DNA of 64,000 bases from Fredinandcohnia quinoae. GTDB taxonomy: Bacteria; Bacillota; Bacilli; Bacillales; Bacillaceae_L. Shown piece by piece: positions 39,942 to 47,883 of the stretch. The translations under genes were made by a program, and so were the position numbers. Positions within the stretch are counted from its first letter, which is position 1, and the number at the start of each line of letters is the position of its first letter. Under the pieces are notes generated by a model. That model saw nothing but the letters and a program-made list of their open reading frames with translations. It was not told the DNA's origin and made no database searches. The stretch is from contig NZ_JAKTTI010000020.1 in assembly GCF_022427965.1 (NCBI RefSeq), forward strand, positions 1-64,000, written 5' to 3'.

Positions 39942-40010
39942 TAAAAAGGAGTATCGGTCTCTTCGTTGCGACATGCGGTGTTACATGGCGAAAGGTACCG
40001 ATACTTTTTG
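39942..40010 (+). terminator. Long hairpin between cotB and its paralogue
   Basis: AGTATCGGT (about 39950) pairs with ACCGATACT (about 39997), extended inward by CTTCG/CGAAAG; a T5 follows. The loop is long and partly self-complementary. Probably terminates cotB. Confidence 0.65.
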
Positions 40011-40050
40011 TATTGTATCAAGTTCTATTAGTAGTGGAGGTGAGTAAATT

Positions 40051-40722
40051 TTGAAACATCTAAGCCATTATGTAGGGGAACAAATTGAGGTGGAAATATC
40101 CGGTCATAAACAAATAACTGGAATTCTTATCGAAATTGGAACAGACATTATTGTAATGTATACGAAAGAAGGAGATTTTTACTATATACCAATCCTTCAT
40201 ATTCAGAAAGTAAAAATACCGAAAATTAATGAAACAGAGGAAATTATTAATCCTGGTAATACTCCAATTAACACTCATACTGATGAAATCTCTTTAAGAA
40301 AAATAGTAAATAATGCAAAGGGATTATTTGTTGAGATTTTTGTTACTTCAAAGAACTCTATTCATGGATATGTTACAAATTTAATGAATGATTACATCGT
40401 ATTCTACTCCCCTGTATTTAAAACAATGTTTATCCCATTCCATCATTTAAAGTGGCTAATTCCTTATAACCCTAATCAAACTCCTTATGGACTCGATAGA
40501 CAGAACTTCCCTGTTAACCCATCTAGAATTACATTAGCCCGAACATTTGAAGAACAGATTAAAAAATTACAAGGGCAAATGGTTGTATATGATCTTGGGG
40601 AGGATAAGGATAAAATAGGACAACTAAAAAATATCGAAAATAACGTAATAGAACTAGTCACAGCAAGAGAAGAATCAGTGTTTATTAATACAAGGCATAT
40701 TAAAACATTACATTTTTCATAA
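40051..40722 (+). CDS. CotB-like spore coat protein (paralogue)
   Basis: 223 residues, starting at TTG after GGAGGTGAG. It has the same strand pattern as CotB (IGTDIIVMYTKEGDFYYIPILHIQKV at about 28-53; DYIVFYSPVFKTMFIPFHHLKWL at about 112-134; a third unit at the end with VFINTRHIKTL) but lacks the GGPE motif. The three-unit layout with HI or HL endings suggests a diverged CotB duplicate. It lies directly after cotB. Confidence 0.7.
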   Translation: MKHLSHYVGEQIEVEISGHKQITGILIEIGTDIIVMYTKEGDFYYIPILHIQKVKIPKINETEEIINPGNTPINTHTDEISLRKIVNNAKGLFVEIFVTSKNSIHGYVTNLMNDYIVFYSPVFKTMFIPFHHLKWLIPYNPNQTPYGLDRQNFPVNPSRITLARTFEEQIKKLQGQMVVYDLGEDKDKIGQLKNIENNVIELVTAREESVFINTRHIKTLHFS

Positions 40723-40747
40723 AGGAAACCATCAATGGTTTCCTTTA
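40721..40747 (+). terminator. Terminator after the CotB paralogue
   Basis: AAAGGAAACCAT pairs with ATGGTTTCCTTT, overlapping the stop codon. Confidence 0.82.
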
Positions 40748-40792
40748 TGATTTACATACTAAACAGGTGATTGTGAAATATGATCAGTATGG

Positions 40793-40820
40793 AACTTTTC
40801 CATAATTATCACATACCATA
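40793..40820 (+). promoter_or_regulatory. Sigma-K-like promoter of the 40.8-kb gene
   Basis: AC at 40794-40795, 16 bp, then CATACCATA (40812-40820) gives the AC-N16-CATANNNTA pattern of sigma-K. The expected start near 40828 leaves only 10 bases to the GTG at 40838, which favours the TTG at 40847 as the true start. Confidence 0.55.
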
Positions 40821-40837
40821 TTGATAGGGATGGGGGT

Positions 40838-41776
40838 GTGGGCAAATTGACACTCAATGAAATAACACCTATGGAAACTCATACAATTAAAGTGACTAAA
40901 TATACCGACTGGACGTATCGGTTATCAACAAATGAGTTAGTGGAAGATATTACGAAGGACATCGAAATAGAAACAATTTTCAAGGAAATTAAGGTTAATT
41001 GTAGAGGTTTACCAGAGGTGGTTTGGAAAATAAATAAGCGATATGAAATCGGTTTTCCAGCAACAGTAACCATTTTTTATGAGAGTGGCTGTGATGGGGT
41101 AATGACCGTCATTCTAAATGGTGAACCATCAAACTTGTTACTGGAAGGGGATTGTGAGTCATTTACTGTTGAACACTTAAGGGCTATTGAAATCGAATGT
41201 GATGGTGAGATAGGAGACTGCATCGGATTAATAGAGATTACCTTTCATTTAGACCAATTTATAAATTGGTTACACGCTTCAGATATCAAAAGCATAATAT
41301 GTGATCATCGTGGTCATCAGTTTGATTCGCCGAATGATTATCCAATACATTGTCATGAGATTCCACAAGAATACGAAAGAGAGACGGTTGATTTAACACT
41401 GCCTGATTGGAATACAGTTACATTACAGAAGGTACAGCTAGTGAAGGTAGGTTATGTTGCCATCACATTTCTCGACGGTGTTCATCGTATATTTACGACG
41501 AGTCCAGTTCCTATTCAGTTAGAAGACAAGGTATTGTTGACGGCACCTGAAGGGACAAAAATAACATGTGAAATTTTAGATGTGGATTGTAGTGCAATAT
41601 TTGTCCAGTCAAATTCAACAGATGATGTGTTGAGTAATAAAGTGAAGATTACAATTACAATCTATCAATGCATAATGGTAGATGCAACTCTACTTGTTAA
41701 AGTGGAAGGTAGGGTATGTAAACCTCGAATGGATAATGCCGTAAAATCCATTTGTCCTCCTCATAAAAACAAATAA
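40838..41776 (+). CDS. Probable spore coat/exosporium protein, paralogue of the 42.8-kb gene
   Basis: Up to 312 residues (GTG 40838; TTG 40847 is also plausible, see the promoter). Cytosolic, acidic and beta-rich. The N-terminal segment THTIKVTKYTDWTYRL and the C-terminal third (VDLTLPDWNTVTLQKVQLVK, LLTAPEGTKITCEI, ICPPHKNK) align with the protein at 42772-43494, in the same order. Cys residues are scattered (about nine). No family name recognised; the location and sigma-K-like promoter argue for a spore surface role. Confidence 0.65.
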   Translation: MGKLTLNEITPMETHTIKVTKYTDWTYRLSTNELVEDITKDIEIETIFKEIKVNCRGLPEVVWKINKRYEIGFPATVTIFYESGCDGVMTVILNGEPSNLLLEGDCESFTVEHLRAIEIECDGEIGDCIGLIEITFHLDQFINWLHASDIKSIICDHRGHQFDSPNDYPIHCHEIPQEYERETVDLTLPDWNTVTLQKVQLVKVGYVAITFLDGVHRIFTTSPVPIQLEDKVLLTAPEGTKITCEILDVDCSAIFVQSNSTDDVLSNKVKITITIYQCIMVDATLLVKVEGRVCKPRMDNAVKSICPPHKNK

Positions 41777-41777
41777 T

Positions 41778-41820
41778 CCCTCCATAATCAAAGAATATGC
41801 CTTCTTGATTATGGAAGGGA
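41778..41820. terminator. Bidirectional terminator between convergent genes
   Basis: TCCCTCCATAATCAA pairs with TTGATTATGGAAGGGA with one offset; it serves the genes at 40838 (+) and 41833 (-). Confidence 0.75.
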
Positions 41821-41832
41821 GTTTACTCTGTC

Positions 41833-42660
41833 CTACATATTCAAAATAATCTTATTTAATGCAGGGATTCCATTTGGAATTTCAGAACAATATGCAAATC
41901 CTTCAGCAATGATTGAGCCTTGTTCCACTATTCTTTTTAGGTTTAGTTCGAAATTAGAAAAAATGATCCTTTCAGATGGATTTAAGGTTACTTGCTTAAC
42001 CGGCTTAATCCAGTATTCCCCTTTCCCCTTCACCTTCTCCTTCCAATTTTCGTGGACGAATTGCCACTCCTCTTGTAGCGAATCTTCAAATTGACTTCCC
42101 GAAATTGATTGATTTATAGCTATTTTTCCACTTAAATGTCCGGCATTGATTGGGACGATTCGAATGCATATGATTGGAGAATGAAGGGGTACTGTACCAA
42201 GGTTTTCAATAATGAAGTCCCCTAAAATTGATATAAAAGATTCTTCATCATCTTCAATTTGTGTATTTATAAAAGAGTAATTAAAAAGTGATTGCATTCT
42301 TAGAACTGGCTCGGCTTTAACAATTTTAATGGACTCTACATTTTGAATTGGTTGGATAAGCTTTGCCTCTAGTATTTGAATTCGACTTTTTTCCTCTTCT
42401 AGAGCCACTTCATACGAAAGTAATTTTGCTTGTAGTGCTGCAATTTCCTTTTCATAAGATTCAAGATTTGTATGTTGAACTTCATGCAATTTTTCCTGAA
42501 GATACTTATTTCGGATTTTTTCCTTTTCAAATTCATGTTCCATTTTTTTTATTTTGTTTTGATAGGAAATTATTTCTGAATGGTAATGTATAATTTTCTG
42601 CTGCAACTGCAGCTTAGTGTCTTTATTTAAATAGCTATCATCTGTCTGATACCTGCTCAA
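41833..42660 (-). CDS. Coiled-coil protein with C-terminal beta domain, probable spore protein
   Basis: 275 residues. Residues 10-105 form a long coiled coil (LQQKIIHYHSEIISYQNKIK, then EKEIAALQAKLLSYEVALEE); residues about 120-275 form a soluble beta-rich domain (LGTVPLHSPIICIRIVP). The first coiled-coil segment is closely similar to the start of the protein at 43720-44136. A CATATATTA box (sigma-K-like, minus strand 42695-42687) lies 27 bp upstream. Not recognised otherwise. Confidence 0.65.
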   Translation of the reverse strand: MSRYQTDDSYLNKDTKLQLQQKIIHYHSEIISYQNKIKKMEHEFEKEKIRNKYLQEKLHEVQHTNLESYEKEIAALQAKLLSYEVALEEEKSRIQILEAKLIQPIQNVESIKIVKAEPVLRMQSLFNYSFINTQIEDDEESFISILGDFIIENLGTVPLHSPIICIRIVPINAGHLSGKIAINQSISGSQFEDSLQEEWQFVHENWKEKVKGKGEYWIKPVKQVTLNPSERIIFSNFELNLKRIVEQGSIIAEGFAYCSEIPNGIPALNKIILNM

Positions 42661-42686
42661 GAAAATTCCTCCTTAACTAAGCCTTA

Positions 42687-42695
42687 TAATATATG
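42687..42695 (-). promoter_or_regulatory. Sigma-K-like -10 box ahead of the coiled-coil gene
   Basis: CATATATTA on the minus strand, 27 bp from the start codon at 42660. No clear AC at the -35 distance. Confidence 0.35.
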
Positions 42696-42730
42696 TATGT
42701 AAGTAGCAGTTAGAAAATTTAAGTTAAAAG

Positions 42731-42757
42731 AAAAAGGCTGTGAATAATCAACAGCCT
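42731..42757 (-). terminator. Terminator after the 42.8-kb coat-like gene
   Basis: AAGGCTGT pairs with ACAGCCTT; on the minus strand TTTTTCTTTT follows. Confidence 0.78.
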
Positions 42758-42771
42758 TACTCCAATGATCT

Positions 42772-43494
42772 CTAATAAGCTGGAAAAACTTCTGGACACT
42801 GCTGCGGGAATTTGTTTGGTGGACAAATTGTAGTAGGTTCAAGAATCTCATCACGTGGATGACAAAATTTGGCTTCGATTTCTAATTTTACATCTGCTTC
42901 AATTTGAACTTCTAGGCATAATGTAAGAGCAACATCTAATTGTTGGAAATCCTCCGCACAGATAAGGTTTGCATCACATTCAAAGAATGAGACATGGCAA
43001 TCTAATGTAGTTCCTTCTGGTGCGCATAAAAGGAAATTCTGTACTGTAGCAAACGGAATCCCTTTAGTAGTGCAAATTACGTCACCATTTGCACTCTCAA
43101 TCTCTACTGCTACAAATCCTTTCACCAAGGCTTTTACCCTTTGAAGAACAACTGTGTCGCCGTTTGGAAGGGTAACATTTACATCTTGTCGTCCAGAACC
43201 TGGTACAATTTCTTTACACATAAATGCCATTTCTTCTTCATCGCGAGGGTCAATTCTCTCACCTTTTTCATTACTTAGGAAGCAGCTTACAGAAAAATCA
43301 TTACCCTCTTCTAATAGAAATTTACAAAGTTTATCGACATCTTTAAAGTCTTTATCTTTGTGGTTGCGACATTTAAAATTTGTATCTAGTTTGTCGTCGG
43401 CCATGTTGATGATTGGAATCTCAACTTGACGAGTAACCCAGTCAAAAACTTTACGTGTCTTAATACAGACTTTTTCTTTATACTTTTGACTCAC
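42772..43494 (-). CDS. Probable spore coat/exosporium protein, paralogue of the 40.8-kb gene
   Basis: 240 residues starting at GTG after AGGAGGAAA. The N-terminus has KVCIKTRKVFDWVTRQVEIP; a Cys-containing middle (about 40-85) is followed by the domain shared with the 40.8-kb protein (VNVTLPNGDTVVLQRVKALV, LLCAPEGTTLDCHV, TTICPPNKFPQ). It contains about a dozen Cys. A good sigma-K-like promoter lies 84 bp upstream. Structural spore surface protein is the best inference. Confidence 0.7.
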   Translation of the reverse strand: MSQKYKEKVCIKTRKVFDWVTRQVEIPIINMADDKLDTNFKCRNHKDKDFKDVDKLCKFLLEEGNDFSVSCFLSNEKGERIDPRDEEEMAFMCKEIVPGSGRQDVNVTLPNGDTVVLQRVKALVKGFVAVEIESANGDVICTTKGIPFATVQNFLLCAPEGTTLDCHVSFFECDANLICAEDFQQLDVALTLCLEVQIEADVKLEIEAKFCHPRDEILEPTTICPPNKFPQQCPEVFPAY

Positions 43495-43577
43495 CTTTTT
43501 TTCCTCCTAATTTCCAAAATTTACCCATAGAAAACTATTTAAATTTAAGTAATTCCCTTTGGGTACTGGGGCTACTG

Positions 43578-43605
43578 TATAGTATGAATCTGATAGTCAA
43601 ATGTG
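43578..43605 (-). promoter_or_regulatory. Sigma-K-like promoter of the 42.8-kb coat-like gene
   Basis: On the minus strand CAC (43605-43603), 16 bp, then CATACTATA (43586-43578) gives AC-N16-CATANNNTA. Confidence 0.55.
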
Positions 43606-43635
43606 CTGTGACAAAAGCGGAATTTTTACCATATA

Positions 43636-43644
43636 CATAACTTA
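43636..43644 (+). promoter_or_regulatory. Sigma-K-like -10 box ahead of the 43.7-kb gene
   Basis: CATAACTTA matches CATANNNTA, 76 bp before the TTG start at 43720. The -35 AC is not obvious. Confidence 0.3.
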
Positions 43645-43719
43645 GTGGTATATATCCCTACCTATTTAAACCTGAAATATTGTAGGGGATTCATCATAGG
43701 AGGACAGGAGTGAGCAGCA

Positions 43720-44136
43720 TTGAGGAGTAATCAGTCAAATGAAATAATTATATTAAAACAAAAGATCATTCATTATCAATCAGAAATAAAAAAGTATACA
43801 GCTTTAATAAAAAAATATGAACAGAATGGGTTTAAGGATTTAGAATTGGAAAAATTGACTCTTCTGAAACAGGTAGAGGAATTGAAAAATCAGGTCTCAG
43901 AGCTTCAAAAAGAAAATATAATTTTAAAAGAAATTACGGTAAATAATAAAGTGACTAGTAGTAGCAAAGGAGGTAAAAAGCAGCAGATTGAATCGTGGTT
44001 CGTGAATAATTTAGCAAATCAAAGCAATTCTAATCAAAATAATCGAATCAAAAAGGATGCGGATTTAGTAAATAGTGTAAGGAATCTATCCAGTACACCT
44101 TTTTCTTTTTCACAAAATGACAATATGATGGAATAA
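43720..44136 (+). CDS. Short coiled-coil protein sharing an N-terminal motif with the 41.8-kb protein
   Basis: 138 residues starting at TTG after AGGAGTGAG. Residues 8-70 are a coiled coil; ILKQKIIHYQSEIKKYTALI matches LQLQQKIIHYHSEIISYQNK of the divergent neighbour. The rest is Ser/Asn/Gln-rich and probably disordered. No enzyme motif. Likely a spore structural or assembly protein by context. Confidence 0.6.
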   Translation: MRSNQSNEIIILKQKIIHYQSEIKKYTALIKKYEQNGFKDLELEKLTLLKQVEELKNQVSELQKENIILKEITVNNKVTSSSKGGKKQQIESWFVNNLANQSNSNQNNRIKKDADLVNSVRNLSSTPFSFSQNDNMME

Positions 44137-44217
44137 AAATGGACTATAGAGCTAGTGACAACTTGGGATTCTATTTCATAATCTGTAAGTAACATGGACT
44201 TATGGAGGAATCAAATT

Positions 44218-44340
44218 ATGAAAAAAAGACAGCATAATTCATCTGAAGTGAGAATGTTTACATCATCGAAAAAACCATCAATCAAAAAGAAAAGAAAAAC
44301 TGGTGGATGTGGATGCGGACAGAGGACACAAAAAGAGTAA
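44218..44340 (+). CDS. Very small basic protein with GCGCG motif
   Basis: 40-residue ORF with a good ribosome site (TGGAGGAATC). It is very basic: KKPSIKKKRKTGGCGCGQRT near the C-terminus, beginning MKKRQHNSS. Size and composition are like small coat or core-associated spore proteins, but this is inference. Confidence 0.5.
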   Translation: MKKRQHNSSEVRMFTSSKKPSIKKKRKTGGCGCGQRTQKE

Positions 44341-44383
44341 ATCGATTAAAGTAGATATTCATAAAAAGTAGATTACTAAATTA

Positions 44384-44429
44384 TTCAGAGACTGTAAAAA
44401 TGGAAGGAATCGTTCACATTGTTACAGTC
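44384..44429. terminator. Bidirectional terminator before the DUF4855 gene end
   Basis: AGAGACTGTAA pairs with TTACAGTCTCT with a loop of about 24 bases that itself can pair weakly. Confidence 0.75.
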
Positions 44430-44444
44430 TCTGTTTATTATTAA

Positions 44445-45449
44445 TTATGATGGAAACGCTGCTGTTGGATATACTGGAGTATAGGTTTTTTGGATGAAAG
44501 AATATAGAGAGTTATATTCATTTAAATGGTTTTCATATATATGACGTAATGTTTGATTAGGAAATTGATATACTAGTAGACTTTTATTCATATATTCGTT
44601 GTACACACCATAATTTAAATAGTCAAACAAATGATTTTCTTTGAAAAGAACTCCTTTGCCTAATAGGATTTGAAAACCTGTATGGTAATGACGGGAGAAT
44701 ACTGTGGCATTTGCAATCCATTTAAAGTCTGGTCCTGTTTTTCCGTAAAAGTTAGGATTCGTACAGGATGCATCAAATCCAAATTCCTTCCATTCAACAC
44801 AACCAGTTGAGCCATATTGTTGAAGCCATAATGATAGTAGGTCATTTTCGTGAACATAAGCATTGACTTTTTTAACAAATATTTCATCATTTCCATCAAT
44901 GGATGCACGTGGCCATACAAATCCTTTGAAATCTAATTTTTCATGTAAATGCTGAGCATTATCCCATTTATTTAAAAACTTTTTTATCCACCACTTTATA
45001 GCTTTCAATCTACTATTTTCTTCTTTAAAATTTAATATTTCACCGTTTACTTTACCAAATTTTGTTTGGGTTAGATTGGGATAGGGCATTGTAACCCATA
45101 TATCCGTCTTTTTTCCCTTTTTTGTGTTCCTAGCAATAGCATCAAAATTAAATCCTTTAAAAAATAATCGTTTTAAAGAAATTCTCCAATCTCTTTTTTC
45201 AGCTAATAAGCCAAAATCAGAATACATTGGATAAAGAAAGTGATCTTTTCTCCCACTAATTTGGTTAAAAATAAAACCATTAAACATCGTATCTACAGCT
45301 TCTCCATTCATTAAATATGATTGGTAAGGTTTCAAGTCCTCTGCTGTCCAATTTTTAATTCCGGTTTCATTATCCTCCCCATATGGGAGCAGGCATATAT
45401 GATTTTGTACCCCAATCTCTTCTGCTGACATATATTCATTTGTTGACAA
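44445..45449 (-). CDS. DUF4855-like protein
   Basis: 334 residues starting at TTG after AAGGTGGGA. No signal peptide or membrane helix. Features such as NGFIFNQISGRKDHFLYPMYSDFG near the N-terminus, TDIWVTMPYPNLTQTKFG in the middle and WPRASIDGNDE fit DUF4855, a family I recall from sporulating Bacillaceae. Function unknown. It is transcribed away from the spoVA2mob operon. Confidence 0.68.
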   Translation of the reverse strand: MSTNEYMSAEEIGVQNHICLLPYGEDNETGIKNWTAEDLKPYQSYLMNGEAVDTMFNGFIFNQISGRKDHFLYPMYSDFGLLAEKRDWRISLKRLFFKGFNFDAIARNTKKGKKTDIWVTMPYPNLTQTKFGKVNGEILNFKEENSRLKAIKWWIKKFLNKWDNAQHLHEKLDFKGFVWPRASIDGNDEIFVKKVNAYVHENDLLSLWLQQYGSTGCVEWKEFGFDASCTNPNFYGKTGPDFKWIANATVFSRHYHTGFQILLGKGVLFKENHLFDYLNYGVYNEYMNKSLLVYQFPNQTLRHIYENHLNEYNSLYSFIQKTYTPVYPTAAFPS

Positions 45450-45593
45450 ACTTATCCCACCTTTTTTTTATGTCCTATAACAAAATATGAAATACTGGTA
45501 CGAAAGGTGAGTACACGCTCCCCCAATTATGTTAAATGACTTTATACAAATATAAATTAAGTTGGGAAAAATTAGTAATCATAATTTTATCCA

Positions 45594-45625
45594 GTTTATA
45601 CACCCTATTATTGTATGACATAACC
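45594..45625 (+). promoter_or_regulatory. Possible forespore (sigma-G/F-like) promoter of the spoVA2mob operon
   Basis: TTTATA, about 18 bp, then CATAACC lies roughly 20 bp before the ribosome site of the first gene. It loosely fits sigma-G/F boxes (TGAATA, CATACTA). Weak support by sequence; spoVA operons are forespore-expressed by family knowledge. Confidence 0.3.
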
Positions 45626-45647
45626 TTGAAAAACAGGAGGAAGAACA

Positions 45648-45851
45648 ATGACAGTGATTAGTCAAGTGAAACAAACATTATCTGGTTTAAAGAGTGCTCA
45701 AGCAAGTCTTGAAACCTTTGCACTTCAAACTGAAAACCAATCCGCTAAACAAACGTACCAACAAGCCGCTCAACAAACACAAGCAATTATCGATATGCTT
45801 GACCCACGTGTTCAAGAAATGATGCAGGAGGAACCACAATATAATCAATAA
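45648..45851 (+). CDS. DUF1657 protein, first gene of the spoVA2mob-type operon
   Basis: 67-residue Gln-rich helical protein with SQVKQTLSGLKSAQASLETF and ENQSAKQTYQQAAQQTQ, the DUF1657 pattern. ATG after AGGAGGAAG. In the published spoVA2mob operon the first gene encodes DUF1657. Closely related sequence recurs at 48254 and at the C-terminus of the DUF421 protein. Its job in spore germination or heat resistance is not settled. Confidence 0.88.
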   Translation: MTVISQVKQTLSGLKSAQASLETFALQTENQSAKQTYQQAAQQTQAIIDMLDPRVQEMMQEEPQYNQ

Positions 45852-45905
45852 TATCGATACAATGGTTGGTATACCTAATACCAACCTTTTTTAAGAAGTA
45901 CATAT

Positions 45906-46376
45906 ATGAATGGAATGAGTATTGTGTACAAAAAAATAATCTACTTTTTTACTATTTGTTTATTACTTACTGGTTGTACAAGTGGAGAAAATAAGGCGAA
46001 AATAGCTCAATCTAATGATGTGGAAGAAGGAATAAATGATCGGGATGTAAATCAGTCAATAGCTGAAGAGGCTGAAAAGAAGGTTGTGAATTGGGATGAA
46101 GTAACGGGTGCAGTCGCGGTTACAATTGATCATAAATTGCTCTTGGCTTTCAAGGTTAAGCAATTTGATAAATTTCATCTTAACAAAATTGAAAAGAAAG
46201 TTAAGGATAAGTTAAAAAAAGAATTTCCTGATTATAAACCAGTTGTTTCAAGCGATTTGAAAATTTTCTTGGAAACGACCAAATTAAAGAAAAAGATTGC
46301 AAAAGAACATATAACAAAACATCAAATAAAAAAAGACTTCAAACGAATTAAAAAGTTAAGTGAGGAACAAACATGA
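45906..46376 (+). CDS. YhcN/YlaJ-type sporulation lipoprotein
   Basis: Up to 156 residues with a lipoprotein signal peptide and lipobox LTGC (Cys at about 24). A mature acidic region (EEGINDRDVNQSIAEEAEKK) is followed by a Lys-rich YhcN/YlaJ-like domain (VAVTIDHKLLLAFKVKQF). The first ATG at 45906 has a poor ribosome site, so GTG 45924 is also possible. It is the second gene of the operon, as in spoVA2mob. Confidence 0.82.
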   Translation: MNGMSIVYKKIIYFFTICLLLTGCTSGENKAKIAQSNDVEEGINDRDVNQSIAEEAEKKVVNWDEVTGAVAVTIDHKLLLAFKVKQFDKFHLNKIEKKVKDKLKKEFPDYKPVVSSDLKIFLETTKLKKKIAKEHITKHQIKKDFKRIKKLSEEQT

Positions 46377-46390
46377 AATAGGGTGAAAAG

Positions 46391-46870
46391 ATGGCGAATA
46401 AAAAAAGAAAAAACCTTACACCTACACAGCAAGAGTACTATCAATTGCAAAAGGAAAGGGAAACAAAAAGGCCAATTTTTAAAAATTGCTTAAAGGCATT
46501 TTTAGTGGGGGGCTTCCTTTGTATTATTGGACAAGCAATTCAATTATTTTATATTTATAATTTTAACTTTACTGAAAAAACTGCTGGGAATCCGACCGTT
46601 GCAACGATGGTTTTTATTGCAATGCTTTTAACAGGCTTTGGAGTTTATGATCGAATTGCCCAATTTGCAGGAGCGGGTAGTGCAGTACCAGTAACTGGGT
46701 TTGGAAATGCTGTCATTTCAGCAGCAATTGAACATCGAACAGAGGGCTTTGTATTGGGAGTTGGTGGGAATATGTTTAAGCTTGCAGGATCTGTCATTTT
46801 ATTTGGCACATTCTCTGCCTTTCTCGTAGCTCTTATTAAGACCATTCTAAAAACATGGGGTGGATTATAA
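46391..46870 (+). CDS. spoVAC: Stage V sporulation protein AC (spoVA2mob type)
   Basis: 159-residue membrane protein of the SpoVA DPA channel. After a basic cytoplasmic N-terminus (about 1-35) come four helices, with LTGFGVYDRIAQFAGAGSAVPVTGFGNA (only part quoted: QFAGAGSAVPVTGFGN) being the SpoVAC/AE hallmark. SpoVAC is a mechanosensitive channel for dipicolinic acid in germination. The next gene overlaps or abuts. Confidence 0.93.
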   Translation: MANKKRKNLTPTQQEYYQLQKERETKRPIFKNCLKAFLVGGFLCIIGQAIQLFYIYNFNFTEKTAGNPTVATMVFIAMLLTGFGVYDRIAQFAGAGSAVPVTGFGNAVISAAIEHRTEGFVLGVGGNMFKLAGSVILFGTFSAFLVALIKTILKTWGGL

Positions 46871-46871
46871 C

Positions 46872-47882
46872 ATGCTTAAGGGTCATGCAACATGGGAATT
46901 TGAAAATAAGCCGGTCATAATTTCCACAGCAGCTGTTGGAGGTCCTTTTGAAGCAAATGGAAGGATAGCAGATGATTTTGATATCCTTCACGAGGATCTT
47001 TGGCTTGGAGAGGACTCATATGAAAAGGCTCATAAAGTTCTTTTTGAGGAGGCTTTTTATACGGCTATAGAAAAAGTGAAATTAGAAAAGGAAAAGATTC
47101 AATTTATTTTAGCAGGGGACTTAATTAATCAAATTACACCAACAAGCTTTGCGGCGAGGACTTTAGGAACACCATATTTTGGCCTATTCGGTGCATGCTC
47201 GACTTCGATGGAAGGATTGGCGCTTGGTGCTTTTATAACGAATTATGGTGGTGCGAATTACATAATGACAGGTGCAGCAAGCCATAATGCAGCAGTGGAA
47301 AAGCAATTCAGATATCCAACTGAATATGGTGGTCAAAAACCGCCGACAGCACAATGGACAGTGACTGGGGCAGGAGTAGCCGTATTAAGTAATCAAGGGA
47401 GTGGACCAAAGGTAACATCGGCAACGATTGGAAGAGTTGTTGATATGGGGTTGTCAGATCCTTTCAATATGGGGGGAGCAATGGCTCCTGCTGCAGTAGA
47501 TACAATTATTGCCCATTTACGGGACCTTCAAATTGAACCATCTTATTATGACTTAATAATCACAGGTGATTTAGGACATATCGGAAGAGAGATATCGTTA
47601 GATCTTTTTCATAAGCATGGTATTGATATTAAGGAAGAGCAATTCCAGGATTGTGGCATTTTAATCTATCGTGATGATCAACCTGTTTTAGCTGGAGCTA
47701 GTGGAGCTGGGTGTTCGGCAACTGTTGTGTATGGGCATATTCTGAACAGGATGAAGAGAGGTGAATTCAAGAGAATTCTAGTTGTAGCAACTGGTGCACT
47801 ACTTTCCCCGATATCCTTTCAACAAAATGAAACGATTCCGTGTATTGCACATGCAGTATCGATTGAATATGGAGGTGAATAA
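46872..47882 (+). CDS. spoVAD: Stage V sporulation protein AD (spoVA2mob type)
   Basis: 336 residues from ATG 46872 (GGGGTGG ribosome site); a GTG at 46860 is in frame. Thiolase-like fold protein that binds dipicolinic acid. GLFGACSTSMEGLALGAF (around residue 110) corresponds to the thiolase nucleophile region, and ASGAGCSATVVYGHIL lies near the C-terminus. It acts on the outer side of the spore inner membrane with SpoVAC and SpoVAE. Confidence 0.93.
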   Translation: MLKGHATWEFENKPVIISTAAVGGPFEANGRIADDFDILHEDLWLGEDSYEKAHKVLFEEAFYTAIEKVKLEKEKIQFILAGDLINQITPTSFAARTLGTPYFGLFGACSTSMEGLALGAFITNYGGANYIMTGAASHNAAVEKQFRYPTEYGGQKPPTAQWTVTGAGVAVLSNQGSGPKVTSATIGRVVDMGLSDPFNMGGAMAPAAVDTIIAHLRDLQIEPSYYDLIITGDLGHIGREISLDLFHKHGIDIKEEQFQDCGILIYRDDQPVLAGASGAGCSATVVYGHILNRMKRGEFKRILVVATGALLSPISFQQNETIPCIAHAVSIEYGGE

Positions 47883-47883
47883 G

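Noticed and set aside
39695-40054. 119-residue ORF overlapping the end of cotB
   Set aside because: It runs in another frame across the Asn/Gln-rich tail of cotB and through the intergenic hairpin, without a ribosome site.
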